A stretch of DNA of 54,913 bases from Gammaproteobacteria bacterium (GTDB taxonomy: Bacteria; Pseudomonadota; Gammaproteobacteria; Nitrosococcales; Methylophagaceae): NCBI GenBank assembly GCA_028598975.1, contig JAQRMU010000004.1, positions 4,961 to 59,873 of the forward strand. Direction: 5' to 3'. A model generated the notes under the pieces. The model ran no database searches. It was not told the DNA's origin and saw nothing but the letters and a program-made list of their open reading frames with translations. Positions 18,817 through 26,309 of the stretch are shown piece after piece. Numbering within the stretch: position 1 is the first letter of the stretch; each line of letters opens with the position of its first letter. Both the position numbers and the translations under genes were made by a program.

Positions 18817-20037
18817 ATGTCTGAAAATATTTCTGACTCAATTCTCATTGCTAGGCAACCTATCTTTGATAGTAAGTTAAATGTCTACGCCTATGAACTA
18901 TTATTCCGAGGTTCATTGAAATCCGATGAGTCAGGTGTTGATGAATTCAATGGTGATCTTGCGACCTCTCAAGTCATTCATCACACCTTTATGGAGTTTG
19001 GTATTGATCGTGTTATTGGCAATAAACGGGCATTTATCAACCTAACCCACTCTTTTATTACTGGCGAGATTCCGATTCCATTTGATCATAATCAAGTCGT
19101 GCTAGAAATCCTTGAAGACGTGGTCATTGATGAGCAGGTGATCAAAGCAGTTGAAGGGTTTGTATCACAAGGATTTATTATCGCACTGGATGATTTTATC
19201 TACAGTGAAGAATGGCAGCCCTTAGTTAAAATGGCTTCCATTATAAAGCTTGATATTTTGTCACTCACAAAACAAGAATTGATAGACTCTGTAGAGCGTT
19301 TAAAACACGAAGATATCATTTTACTTGCCGAAAAAGTTGAAACGGAAGAGCAGTATAAACTCTGCCAACAGCTTGGTTTCACCTATTTTCAGGGGTACTT
19401 TTTCTGCAAACCAACCATTATTAATGATAAACCTCTGCCAGAAAATAAACGGGCTGTTTTAGAAATTTTACATCGCTTACAAGACCCTGACATTACAATT
19501 GATGAACTTGAGTTATTGGTCAAAGAAGATGTATCACTCTCTTTTAAATTAATCCGTTTTTTAAACTCTGCAGCAGTAGCCTTACCCAAGAAAGTAGACT
19601 CCGTTCGCCAAGGACTTGTCTTTTTAGGACTCAATGCAATAAAGTCTTGGGCAACGGTTATTGCCTTTTCTGATATGGAGTCAACAACGTCTGAATTAAT
19701 GACTACAGCATTAATAAGAGCCAAGTTATGCCAACAACTTGCAAGTGCATTTGATGCTGATGAAGACTCTGCTTTTATGATTGGTCTTTTTTCACCTCTG
19801 GCAGCTATTTTACAAAAACCAATGGTCGAAATACTCAACTCATTACCGATCGAAACAGAAATGAAAGACGCGTTGCTATTAAAGGGCAATAGCCCCTTAA
19901 GTAAATTATTACTCTTTGTCATTAGCCATGAGCAAAACACGCTAACGGAGTTACCGAATCAAGTCTCTATTCAGCATTTAAATACAGCGTACTTAGCTAC
20001 AACTGAGTGGGTTACTATGGCGGAGTCTGCATTATAA
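18817..20037 (+). CDS. EAL-HDOD domain signalling protein (degenerate EAL)
   Basis: A 406-residue cytosolic protein of the YuxH/CdgJ type: an EAL-like domain (about residues 8-200) followed by an HDOD domain (about 205-395, with KLIRFLNSA and VRQGLVFLGLNAIKSW). The EAL part starts ARQPIFDSKLNVYAYELLFR and ends YFQGYFFCKP, but the catalytic DDFGTG motif reads DDFIYS and the metal-binding glutamate positions are altered, so c-di-GMP hydrolysis is unlikely. Proteins of this type usually act as regulators, for example of motility or biofilm. One base separates it from the ABC ATPase gene, so it probably leads that operon. The output is not known here. Confidence 0.88.
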   Translation: MSENISDSILIARQPIFDSKLNVYAYELLFRGSLKSDESGVDEFNGDLATSQVIHHTFMEFGIDRVIGNKRAFINLTHSFITGEIPIPFDHNQVVLEILEDVVIDEQVIKAVEGFVSQGFIIALDDFIYSEEWQPLVKMASIIKLDILSLTKQELIDSVERLKHEDIILLAEKVETEEQYKLCQQLGFTYFQGYFFCKPTIINDKPLPENKRAVLEILHRLQDPDITIDELELLVKEDVSLSFKLIRFLNSAAVALPKKVDSVRQGLVFLGLNAIKSWATVIAFSDMESTTSELMTTALIRAKLCQQLASAFDADEDSAFMIGLFSPLAAILQKPMVEILNSLPIETEMKDALLLKGNSPLSKLLLFVISHEQNTLTELPNQVSIQHLNTAYLATTEWVTMAESAL

Positions 20038-20038
20038 A

Positions 20039-20986
20039 ATGAGTTCTATTCTCCTATCAGCCAAAGAATTGTCTCGTTATTATGGTCAGCAACAGGCGGT
20101 ACAAAATGTCAGCTTTGAAGTTAAGAAGGGTGAAGTCCTCGGCTTTCTAGGCCCCAATGGCGCGGGTAAGAGTACCACGATGAAAATGCTGAGTGGTAAC
20201 CTGTCTCCTAATCATGGTGAGATCATCATTAATGGTTATGACTTACTTACGGAACCTAAACTCGCCAAGTCCCATATTGGCTATTTACCTGAACAGCCTC
20301 CCTTATACAAAGAACTCACAGTAAAAGAGTTTTTATTGTTCTGTGCCAAGATTAACCAGATTCACTCCTCCAATATAAAGAAATCTGTTGATACGGCGAT
20401 TGAACGTTGTGGCTTAAGCCAAGTGCACCAGCGCTTAATTGGTAATTTATCTAAAGGCTATCAACAACGTGTTGGCATTGCACAGGCTATTATTCATACG
20501 CCTGCTGTTGTTATTCTTGATGAACCCACATCAGGACTTGATCCTATTCAAATCAGAGAAATACGCCACTTAATTCGCGATATTGCAACAGAACATAGTG
20601 TTATTCTCTCAACTCATATTTTGCCTGAAGTAGAAATGCTCTGTGACCGAGTACAAATCATCAATCAGGGGGAACTTATCCTGAGTGATACTATTGAAGG
20701 CTTTGGCCAACACATGCAAACCTCACGTTTACTACTTGGCTTAGCTACGCCTCCTGCGATTAATGTACTGCAAAATATTGCCGGTGTTGTTCGCGTAGTT
20801 CCTATCTCTAACACACAATTTAATATACATTACACGCCCGATAATAACCCTATAAATGAGATTGTTGGTCAAGCAGCCAAACAACACTGGCAGCTGAATC
20901 AATTAACACCACAACAGCACTCTCTCGAAGATACCTTTATGAAAATCATTCGTAATGAAGCACACTCTGATGAGCAAGGCGTCTAA
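20039..20986 (+). CDS. GldA-like ABC transporter ATP-binding protein
   Basis: Cytoplasmic ABC ATPase of 315 residues. Walker A is GPNGAGKST (residues 38-46), the signature is LSKGYQQRVGIAQA (near 141) and Walker B is VVILDEPTSGLD (near 158). A C-terminal extension of about 90 residues matches the GldA/NatA-type layout. Its stop overlaps the start of the permease gene by one base. With the permease, the GldG-like protein and the DUF4340 protein it forms a four-gene set named after Flavobacterium gliding genes but widespread in non-gliding proteobacteria, where the substrate is unknown. Confidence 0.9.
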   Translation: MSSILLSAKELSRYYGQQQAVQNVSFEVKKGEVLGFLGPNGAGKSTTMKMLSGNLSPNHGEIIINGYDLLTEPKLAKSHIGYLPEQPPLYKELTVKEFLLFCAKINQIHSSNIKKSVDTAIERCGLSQVHQRLIGNLSKGYQQRVGIAQAIIHTPAVVILDEPTSGLDPIQIREIRHLIRDIATEHSVILSTHILPEVEMLCDRVQIINQGELILSDTIEGFGQHMQTSRLLLGLATPPAINVLQNIAGVVRVVPISNTQFNIHYTPDNNPINEIVGQAAKQHWQLNQLTPQQHSLEDTFMKIIRNEAHSDEQGV

Positions 20987-21738
20987 TGTTAACCCTCGCT
21001 AAAAATGAATTATATCGCCTATTTTTATCTCCTTTGGCATGGATTATCTTAGCTTTAAGCCAGCTAATTCTGGCTTACCTATTCCTTACTCATATTGATT
21101 ATTTTGTGCAGATCCAAGCAAAGATTTCTGCTATCCCTGGTGCGCCTGGTGTTACCGAGTTAATTGCCATGCCTCTTCTGAGTAATGCCGCGACTCTACT
21201 CCTATCAATAGCACCTCTAGTGACAATGCGATTGATTGCTGAAGAACGTCGTAATGAAAGTTTACCTTTATTATTATCAGCCCCACTTTCCACTTATCAA
21301 ATTGTATTTGGTAAATATCTGGGTACATTTGGCTTTTTCTTAATTTTATTATTGATGATTAGTTTAATGCCATTATCTCTAAGCCTTGGTAGCCAATTAG
21401 ACTTTGCTCTACTTGCTTCTGGCTTGTTAGGGCTGACATTACTTCTCGCCAGTTTTACGGCTATTGGTTTATTTCTATCATCATTAACTAGACAACCAAC
21501 CATTGCAGCTATGACAACCTTTGCAAGTTTATTCCTATTGTGGATCATTGATTGGGCAGGTAATGCTCAAATAACAGCAGAATCCTCTACTTTATTTAGT
21601 TGGTTATCTCTTCTTCGCCACTATCAGCCACTCCTGCAAGGTGAAGTAAATAGTAGTGATATTGCCTATTACCTAATTGTTATTAGTGCATTTCTGGCGA
21701 TGACCGTTCGACGACTAGATTCTGAGCGACTCAATTAA
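20986..21738 (+). CDS. GldF-like ABC-2 type permease
   Basis: Inner-membrane permease of 250 residues with about six membrane helices. It has the ABC-2 patterns LLSIAPLVTMRLIAEERRNESLP (seen as TMRLIAEERRNESLPLLLSA in shorter form) and a coupling-region segment TYQIVFGKYLG. It begins on the last base of the ATPase stop codon and ends one base before the GldG-like gene. It should form the membrane pore with the preceding ATPase; the cargo is not known. Confidence 0.88.
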   Translation: MLTLAKNELYRLFLSPLAWIILALSQLILAYLFLTHIDYFVQIQAKISAIPGAPGVTELIAMPLLSNAATLLLSIAPLVTMRLIAEERRNESLPLLLSAPLSTYQIVFGKYLGTFGFFLILLLMISLMPLSLSLGSQLDFALLASGLLGLTLLLASFTAIGLFLSSLTRQPTIAAMTTFASLFLLWIIDWAGNAQITAESSTLFSWLSLLRHYQPLLQGEVNSSDIAYYLIVISAFLAMTVRRLDSERLN

Positions 21739-21739
21739 T

Positions 21740-23101
21740 ATGAATATCAACTCCAAAACTAAACGCCAGCTTAAAATACAAAATATCATTTTCTATGTAT
21801 TACTTATTGTAGTGGTCATTTTATTAGCGAAATTTTCACTAAAAACCAATGTGAGTGTTGATTGGACAGCGAATAACCGCCATACATTATCAGAAACCAC
21901 GACTGACCTACTTGCTCAACTGCAAGATGAAATTACAATTCAAGCTTTTATCAGCACCGATAATGACTATAGAGAAGCACTAGAATCATTATTCTCTCGT
22001 TATCAACAGCATAGTGACAAACTCAATGTTGAATATATTAATCCTGATTTCTCACCTGATTTAGTACGCCAGCTTAATATTCAACAGCAAGGCGAATTGG
22101 TCATTACACGAGGCCCACAGAAAATACATGTCTTTGATTTATCAGAACAATCTCTAACTAATGCTCTGATTAGTGTATCTCGCACCAAAGAGCAATGGCT
22201 TGTCTTTATTGAAGGGCATGGAGAGCGCTCTCCCTTTGGTCAAGAAAACTATAATTTAAGTACATGGGCTGAACAGCTCAAACAAAAAGGCTTTAAATTT
22301 CAGGCTTTAAACTTAGTTGAACATAGTCAAATTCCAAGCAATACTGCTGCAATTATTATTGCCAGCCCAGAAACATCATGGCTTGATGGTGAAATACGCA
22401 TTATTCAAGACTATATTGCCAACGGTGGAAACCTACTCTGGCTTGCAGATCCTAAAACACACCAGCACCTATCTGCCCTAGCTGAACAACTAGGTCTTGA
22501 ATTCATTCCAGGCACAGTTATCGATCCCAATGCTCAATTATTAGGGATTGATGATCCTACATTCTCTTTAATTAATGACTACGCTAATCATCCAATAGGT
22601 GAAGCCACAAGTAGCGTTACTCTTTACCCTAAAGCCATTGCATTAGAGCCATCATCAACGGAAAATGAGTGGCAGCAACTTTCTTTATTAAATAGCCAAG
22701 TGAATACGTGGTCTAAAGCAACTGCCATAGAGAAGAATACACAGTTAGAATTTGAACTTGGTGTCGATAGCCCCGGTCCTTTTAGTCTTGCTTATCTACT
22801 TACTCGACTAAATTCTGAGCTCGATTCTAATGAACAACGAATCGCCGTTCTCGGTGATAGTGACTTCATCTCAAATAGTTATATCGGCAATGCCGCCAAC
22901 CTTGAATTAGGTATCGCTCTCATTAATTGGTTAACTCAAGATGATGAGTTAATTGCTATTCCCGTTAAAACGACTATTGATAACAGCTTAGATTTATCTC
23001 GAACTCAATCACTGGTCATTGATTTAGGCTTTCTTATTGTTGCCCCTCTTATTCTATTTATAATTGCTTTTCTAATCTGGCGAGTAAGACGGCAACGATG
23101 A
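21740..23101 (+). CDS. GldG-like ABC system periplasmic auxiliary protein
   Basis: A 453-residue protein with one helix near the N-terminus (about residues 15-30) and one at the C-terminus (about 430-450), so the bulk lies in the periplasm. The middle matches the GldG/DUF4350-like pattern: a segment SLKTNVSVDWTANNRHTLSE after the first helix, and a glutamine amidotransferase-like fold with LVFIEGHGERSP and AVLGDSDFISNSYIGN. The family accompanies GldA and GldF permeases and has no proven biochemical role. Its stop overlaps the DUF4340 start by four bases. Confidence 0.85.
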   Translation: MNINSKTKRQLKIQNIIFYVLLIVVVILLAKFSLKTNVSVDWTANNRHTLSETTTDLLAQLQDEITIQAFISTDNDYREALESLFSRYQQHSDKLNVEYINPDFSPDLVRQLNIQQQGELVITRGPQKIHVFDLSEQSLTNALISVSRTKEQWLVFIEGHGERSPFGQENYNLSTWAEQLKQKGFKFQALNLVEHSQIPSNTAAIIIASPETSWLDGEIRIIQDYIANGGNLLWLADPKTHQHLSALAEQLGLEFIPGTVIDPNAQLLGIDDPTFSLINDYANHPIGEATSSVTLYPKAIALEPSSTENEWQQLSLLNSQVNTWSKATAIEKNTQLEFELGVDSPGPFSLAYLLTRLNSELDSNEQRIAVLGDSDFISNSYIGNAANLELGIALINWLTQDDELIAIPVKTTIDNSLDLSRTQSLVIDLGFLIVAPLILFIIAFLIWRVRRQR

Positions 23102-23976
23102 AAAAATCGTACTTTACCAACCTCGCTCTACTCCTTATTATTTTTAGTCTTTATTGGTTCATAAACCAAGAGTCAGAAGTCATTACTGCAGGGAAACTAA
23201 TATCATCTCTAACGGTAGAAAAGGCCAATACGATTCGTATCCAGAGACATAATCGTGAAGACATCATCATTAATAAAGAAGGTGAGCATTGGCTTATTAA
23301 ACAGCCCCTGCAAGCCCCTGCCAATGATGTGAGAATCAATCTTATCCTAAATGTATTAACAACTCGTTCCCATAGCCAGTTTGAACCGAGTCCAAACCAA
23401 TCATTACAGCAATTTGATCTTGAGCCAGCGAAAGTTCGTTTATACATTAATGATCATTCTTTTGACTTCGGTAATGTCGAACCTTTAAGTAAACATCGTT
23501 ATATTCATCATAACGCGACTCTTCACCTAGCCGATGACACTATTGCGCCACTATTAAATGCAAACGCTGCAAGCTTTATCAATAACCGTCTGCTTAATAA
23601 TGAAAATAACATCAGTAAACTCACTCTACCTAGCGTCGTATACCAAGACAGTCATAGCAAAGCCATCACTATCAGTCTAAAAGAGGGCCACTGGACAAGT
23701 TCAAATACTAAGCTATCAACGGATGCACTAACGACATTTATTGAAAACTGGCAAAATGCCTATGCAATGCAAGTTCAGCCTATCAGCACCAATAAAATAC
23801 AACGCTCGATTGGACAAACTATTAGCATTGAATTTGATGACCAATCCACCATCAACTTACTGCTCCAGTTTGATAACCACAGTATGTCCGTTATAAACCC
23901 TAATGCACAGTTGCAGTATCAATTTCCACTGCCCAGTACACAGCAATTTTTTCCTATGCAAGAAACAGTCGAATAA
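23098..23976 (+). CDS. DUF4340 domain membrane-anchored protein
   Basis: A 292-residue protein with one N-terminal helix (about residues 8-23) and a periplasmic beta-rich region resembling DUF4340 repeats: a first unit with EGEHWLIKQPLQAPANDVRI, a second with KEGHWTSSNTKLSTDALTTF. DUF4340 proteins regularly follow GldG-like genes, as here. Function is unknown. It overlaps the GldG-like gene by four bases, and its stop codon shares a base with the mutM start. Confidence 0.82.
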   Translation: MKKSYFTNLALLLIIFSLYWFINQESEVITAGKLISSLTVEKANTIRIQRHNREDIIINKEGEHWLIKQPLQAPANDVRINLILNVLTTRSHSQFEPSPNQSLQQFDLEPAKVRLYINDHSFDFGNVEPLSKHRYIHHNATLHLADDTIAPLLNANAASFINNRLLNNENNISKLTLPSVVYQDSHSKAITISLKEGHWTSSNTKLSTDALTTFIENWQNAYAMQVQPISTNKIQRSIGQTISIEFDDQSTINLLLQFDNHSMSVINPNAQLQYQFPLPSTQQFFPMQETVE

Positions 23977-24794
23977 TGCCAGAATTACCAGAAGTCGAAA
24001 CTACACGTTGTGGCATAACGCCCCATGTCAAAGGCCAGAAGATAAGCCAGGTTACTATTCGTCATTTCCAGTTACGCTGGCCTATTCAGGATGATCTTGC
24101 TTCAGTACTACAACTGCAGACCATTCATAGCATTGAACGTCGTGCAAAATATCTACTCTTTAAATGTGATTCAGGTACCTTAATTATTCATCTTGGCATG
24201 TCTGGGAGTTTACAAATTGTAAGTGAGTCAGATCCTATTGCTAAACACGCACACCTTGATATTAGGTGTGGCAATGATTTAATCCTACGCTTTACCGATC
24301 CGCGTCGTTTTGGTGCTGTTTTGTGGACTTCTGAGCCTATTGAACAACACACATTGCTTAAACATCTAGGCCCCGAACCCTTGTCAGATGATTTTTCTGC
24401 TGACTATCTTTATAAAATCACTAGAAACCGTCGAACGACAATCAAAACATTTATTATGAACGGTCAGCACGTGGTGGGGGTTGGTAATATCTATGCCAAT
24501 GAGGCCTTATTTCTAGCAGGTATTCATCCAAAGACATTAGCAGGAAAACTCAGCAAGAAAAAAAGCGAGTGTTTAGTTCCTGTTATTAAAAATGTGCTTA
24601 AAAAAGCAATAGAAGCAGGTGGAACGACATTAAAAGATTTTAGAAATAGTGATGGCAAGCCCGGTTACTTTGCTCAACAATTGCATGTCTACGGTCGAGA
24701 AGGTGAAGCCTGCACACAATGTGGCACTGCGATTAGTCACTATAAAGAAGCTCAAAGGGCAACCTATTTCTGCCCCGAATGCCAACCACGTTAA
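23976..24794 (+). CDS. mutM: formamidopyrimidine-DNA glycosylase
   Basis: Bifunctional DNA repair glycosylase/AP lyase that removes 8-oxoguanine and formamidopyrimidines. The catalytic N-terminus PELPEVET is intact (Pro2 is the nucleophile after Met removal, Glu3 the general acid), Lys is present at the KYLLF segment near residue 58, and the C-terminal zinc finger CTQCGTAISHYKEAQRATYF-CPEC gives four cysteines. Length of 272 is standard. The ATG overlaps the preceding stop (TAATG), so a repair gene is translationally coupled to the ABC cassette. Confidence 0.97.
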   Translation: MPELPEVETTRCGITPHVKGQKISQVTIRHFQLRWPIQDDLASVLQLQTIHSIERRAKYLLFKCDSGTLIIHLGMSGSLQIVSESDPIAKHAHLDIRCGNDLILRFTDPRRFGAVLWTSEPIEQHTLLKHLGPEPLSDDFSADYLYKITRNRRTTIKTFIMNGQHVVGVGNIYANEALFLAGIHPKTLAGKLSKKKSECLVPVIKNVLKKAIEAGGTTLKDFRNSDGKPGYFAQQLHVYGREGEACTQCGTAISHYKEAQRATYFCPECQPR

Positions 24795-24847
24795 CCGTAT
24801 TATTTAAGCTGAACTCCGAGTTTAAGCACAGCCAGCCAGAATACAAC

Positions 24848-25150
24848 TTATTTATTCTGCTTAGAAAAAAATTCCGCTAATAATTCAATCTCATCGGCAG
24901 TATAGCCACTGGCATGATGAAGCATCACTGTAGATTCTCTACTACCATTAACAAACTGATCCATTTGTTTAATAAAATGGAGCTTATCGGAACCCGCTAG
25001 GCTTGGTGTTCCCCCAATGCTATGACCATTTGTTCCGTGGCAGGCCGCACATGATGCGGCTAATAATTCAACATTCTTATGACCATCAGCATAAGTAACC
25101 GTTGTCATAAAACTAATGATGACTGCTATAAATGTCATTTTCAAAATCAT
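24848..25150 (-). CDS. small periplasmic c-type cytochrome
   Basis: A 100-residue secreted protein with a signal peptide (about residues 1-21, ending TVTYA) and one class I haem site: C34-A-A-C37-H38 (SCAACHG). The likely distal ligand is M76 in STVMLHHASGYT. The pattern PSLAGSDKLHFIKQMDQF and the GYTADEIELLAEFF end resemble the cytochrome subunit of sulfide dehydrogenase (FccA), but the flavoprotein partner FccB is not adjacent. It could equally be a general electron carrier. AAAGGACG precedes the ATG. It is a lone gene between mutM and the divergent rluD. Confidence 0.88.
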   Translation of the reverse strand: MILKMTFIAVIISFMTTVTYADGHKNVELLAASCAACHGTNGHSIGGTPSLAGSDKLHFIKQMDQFVNGSRESTVMLHHASGYTADEIELLAEFFSKQNK

Positions 25151-25199
25151 GATGACGTCCTTTAATGTCTTAATTAAACAGATAAAGTCTAGCCTACGC

Positions 25200-25205
25200 T
25201 ATAAT
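25200..25205 (+). promoter_or_regulatory. candidate -10 box of rluD
   Basis: A perfect TATAAT lies 31 bases before the rluD ATG. No good -35 hexamer is seen at 17 bases upstream, so confidence is moderate to low. Confidence 0.35.
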
Positions 25206-25236
25206 AGCCCATCATACATAATATAAATAAGTAAAC

Positions 25237-26202
25237 ATGTCCGAACTACTCAAACTTGATGGCATTATTTCTGATGAATCTGCCGGATTACGCCTAGACC
25301 AAGCATTGGCACAACTATTCTCTGATTATTCACGTGGTCAAATCACAAAATGGATAAAAGCGGGGGATGTGTTAGTTAATAATAAAGTATTGCGCCCACG
25401 AGATGCCGTTATGGGTGGCGAACATATTGTTATTGCAGCTAAAATAGAAGTCGTTGATGACACTTGGATAGCAGAAGCGATTCAGCTAAATATCATTCAC
25501 GAAGATGATGATGTCATTATTCTTAATAAGCCAGCAGGAATGGTTGTTCATCCTGGGGCAGGCAATACTGATGGAACACTCGTCAACGCCCTACTTCATC
25601 ATGCGCCACAACTTGAAGGCATTCCACGAGCAGGAATCGTTCACCGTATCGATAAAGGTACAACCGGCCTACTAATGATCGCTAAGACATTACAAGCACA
25701 TAACTCTTTGGTGACACAACTTCAAGAAAGAACGGTTCTACGTGAATATCAAGCAATTGTGATGGGCGTAATGACTGCCGGTGGAACCGTTGACGAACCC
25801 GTTGGACGCCACCCTATTGATCGTAAAAAGATGACCGTTATAGGTTCTGGAAAACAAGCTGTAACACATTACCGTGTTGAACAACGTTTTCGTGCTCATA
25901 CCCATATTCGCTGCAAACTAGAAACAGGTCGTACTCACCAAATTCGTGTTCATATGGCCCATATTCGTTACCCATTACTCGGTGACCCAGCTTATGGTGG
26001 TCGTTTACGCCTTCCTAAAGGTGCAAGTGAAGCAACAATAGAAGTTTTACAAGGCTTTAGACGCCAAGCCCTACATGCTGGCTTATTGGGCTTTATTCAC
26101 CCAGCAACAGGCGAAGAAGTCTCTTGGCGAGTAGATATGCCTGAAGATATGCAAAATGTTTTAAATGTCTTAGAAAAAGATCTCAGACTCAATAAAGATT
26201 AG
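25237..26202 (+). CDS. rluD: 23S rRNA pseudouridine 1911/1915/1917 synthase
   Basis: Makes three pseudouridines in helix 69 of 23S rRNA. An N-terminal S4 RNA-binding domain (about residues 15-75, LRLDQALAQLF...GQITKWIKAG) precedes the RluA-type catalytic domain. The catalytic aspartate is D139 in the motif HRIDKGTTGLL, at the same number as in E. coli RluD. The residue two after it is Gly where most homologues have Asp or Glu (HRLDKDTTG), a mild oddity outside the catalytic position. The C-terminal GRTHQIRVH motif is also present. Length of 321 is typical. Confidence 0.95.
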   Translation: MSELLKLDGIISDESAGLRLDQALAQLFSDYSRGQITKWIKAGDVLVNNKVLRPRDAVMGGEHIVIAAKIEVVDDTWIAEAIQLNIIHEDDDVIILNKPAGMVVHPGAGNTDGTLVNALLHHAPQLEGIPRAGIVHRIDKGTTGLLMIAKTLQAHNSLVTQLQERTVLREYQAIVMGVMTAGGTVDEPVGRHPIDRKKMTVIGSGKQAVTHYRVEQRFRAHTHIRCKLETGRTHQIRVHMAHIRYPLLGDPAYGGRLRLPKGASEATIEVLQGFRRQALHAGLLGFIHPATGEEVSWRVDMPEDMQNVLNVLEKDLRLNKD

Positions 26203-26250
26203 GATAACTCTTCACGGCTAACGTCGTTCCTACATTTTTTAAAAACATAA

Positions 26251-26286
26251 AAAAAGGGCTGATTAATAAATTAATCAGCCCTTTTT
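26251..26286. terminator. bidirectional terminator between rluD and EF-G2
   Basis: A perfect 16-base inverted repeat (26251-26266 and 26271-26286, AAAAAGGGCTGATTAA and its complement) with a TAAA loop. The A/T ends supply a T tract for both strands, serving convergent rluD and the EF-G2 gene. Confidence 0.92.
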
Positions 26287-26309
26287 GTTTCTAGCAACTA
26301 AGCGTTAAG

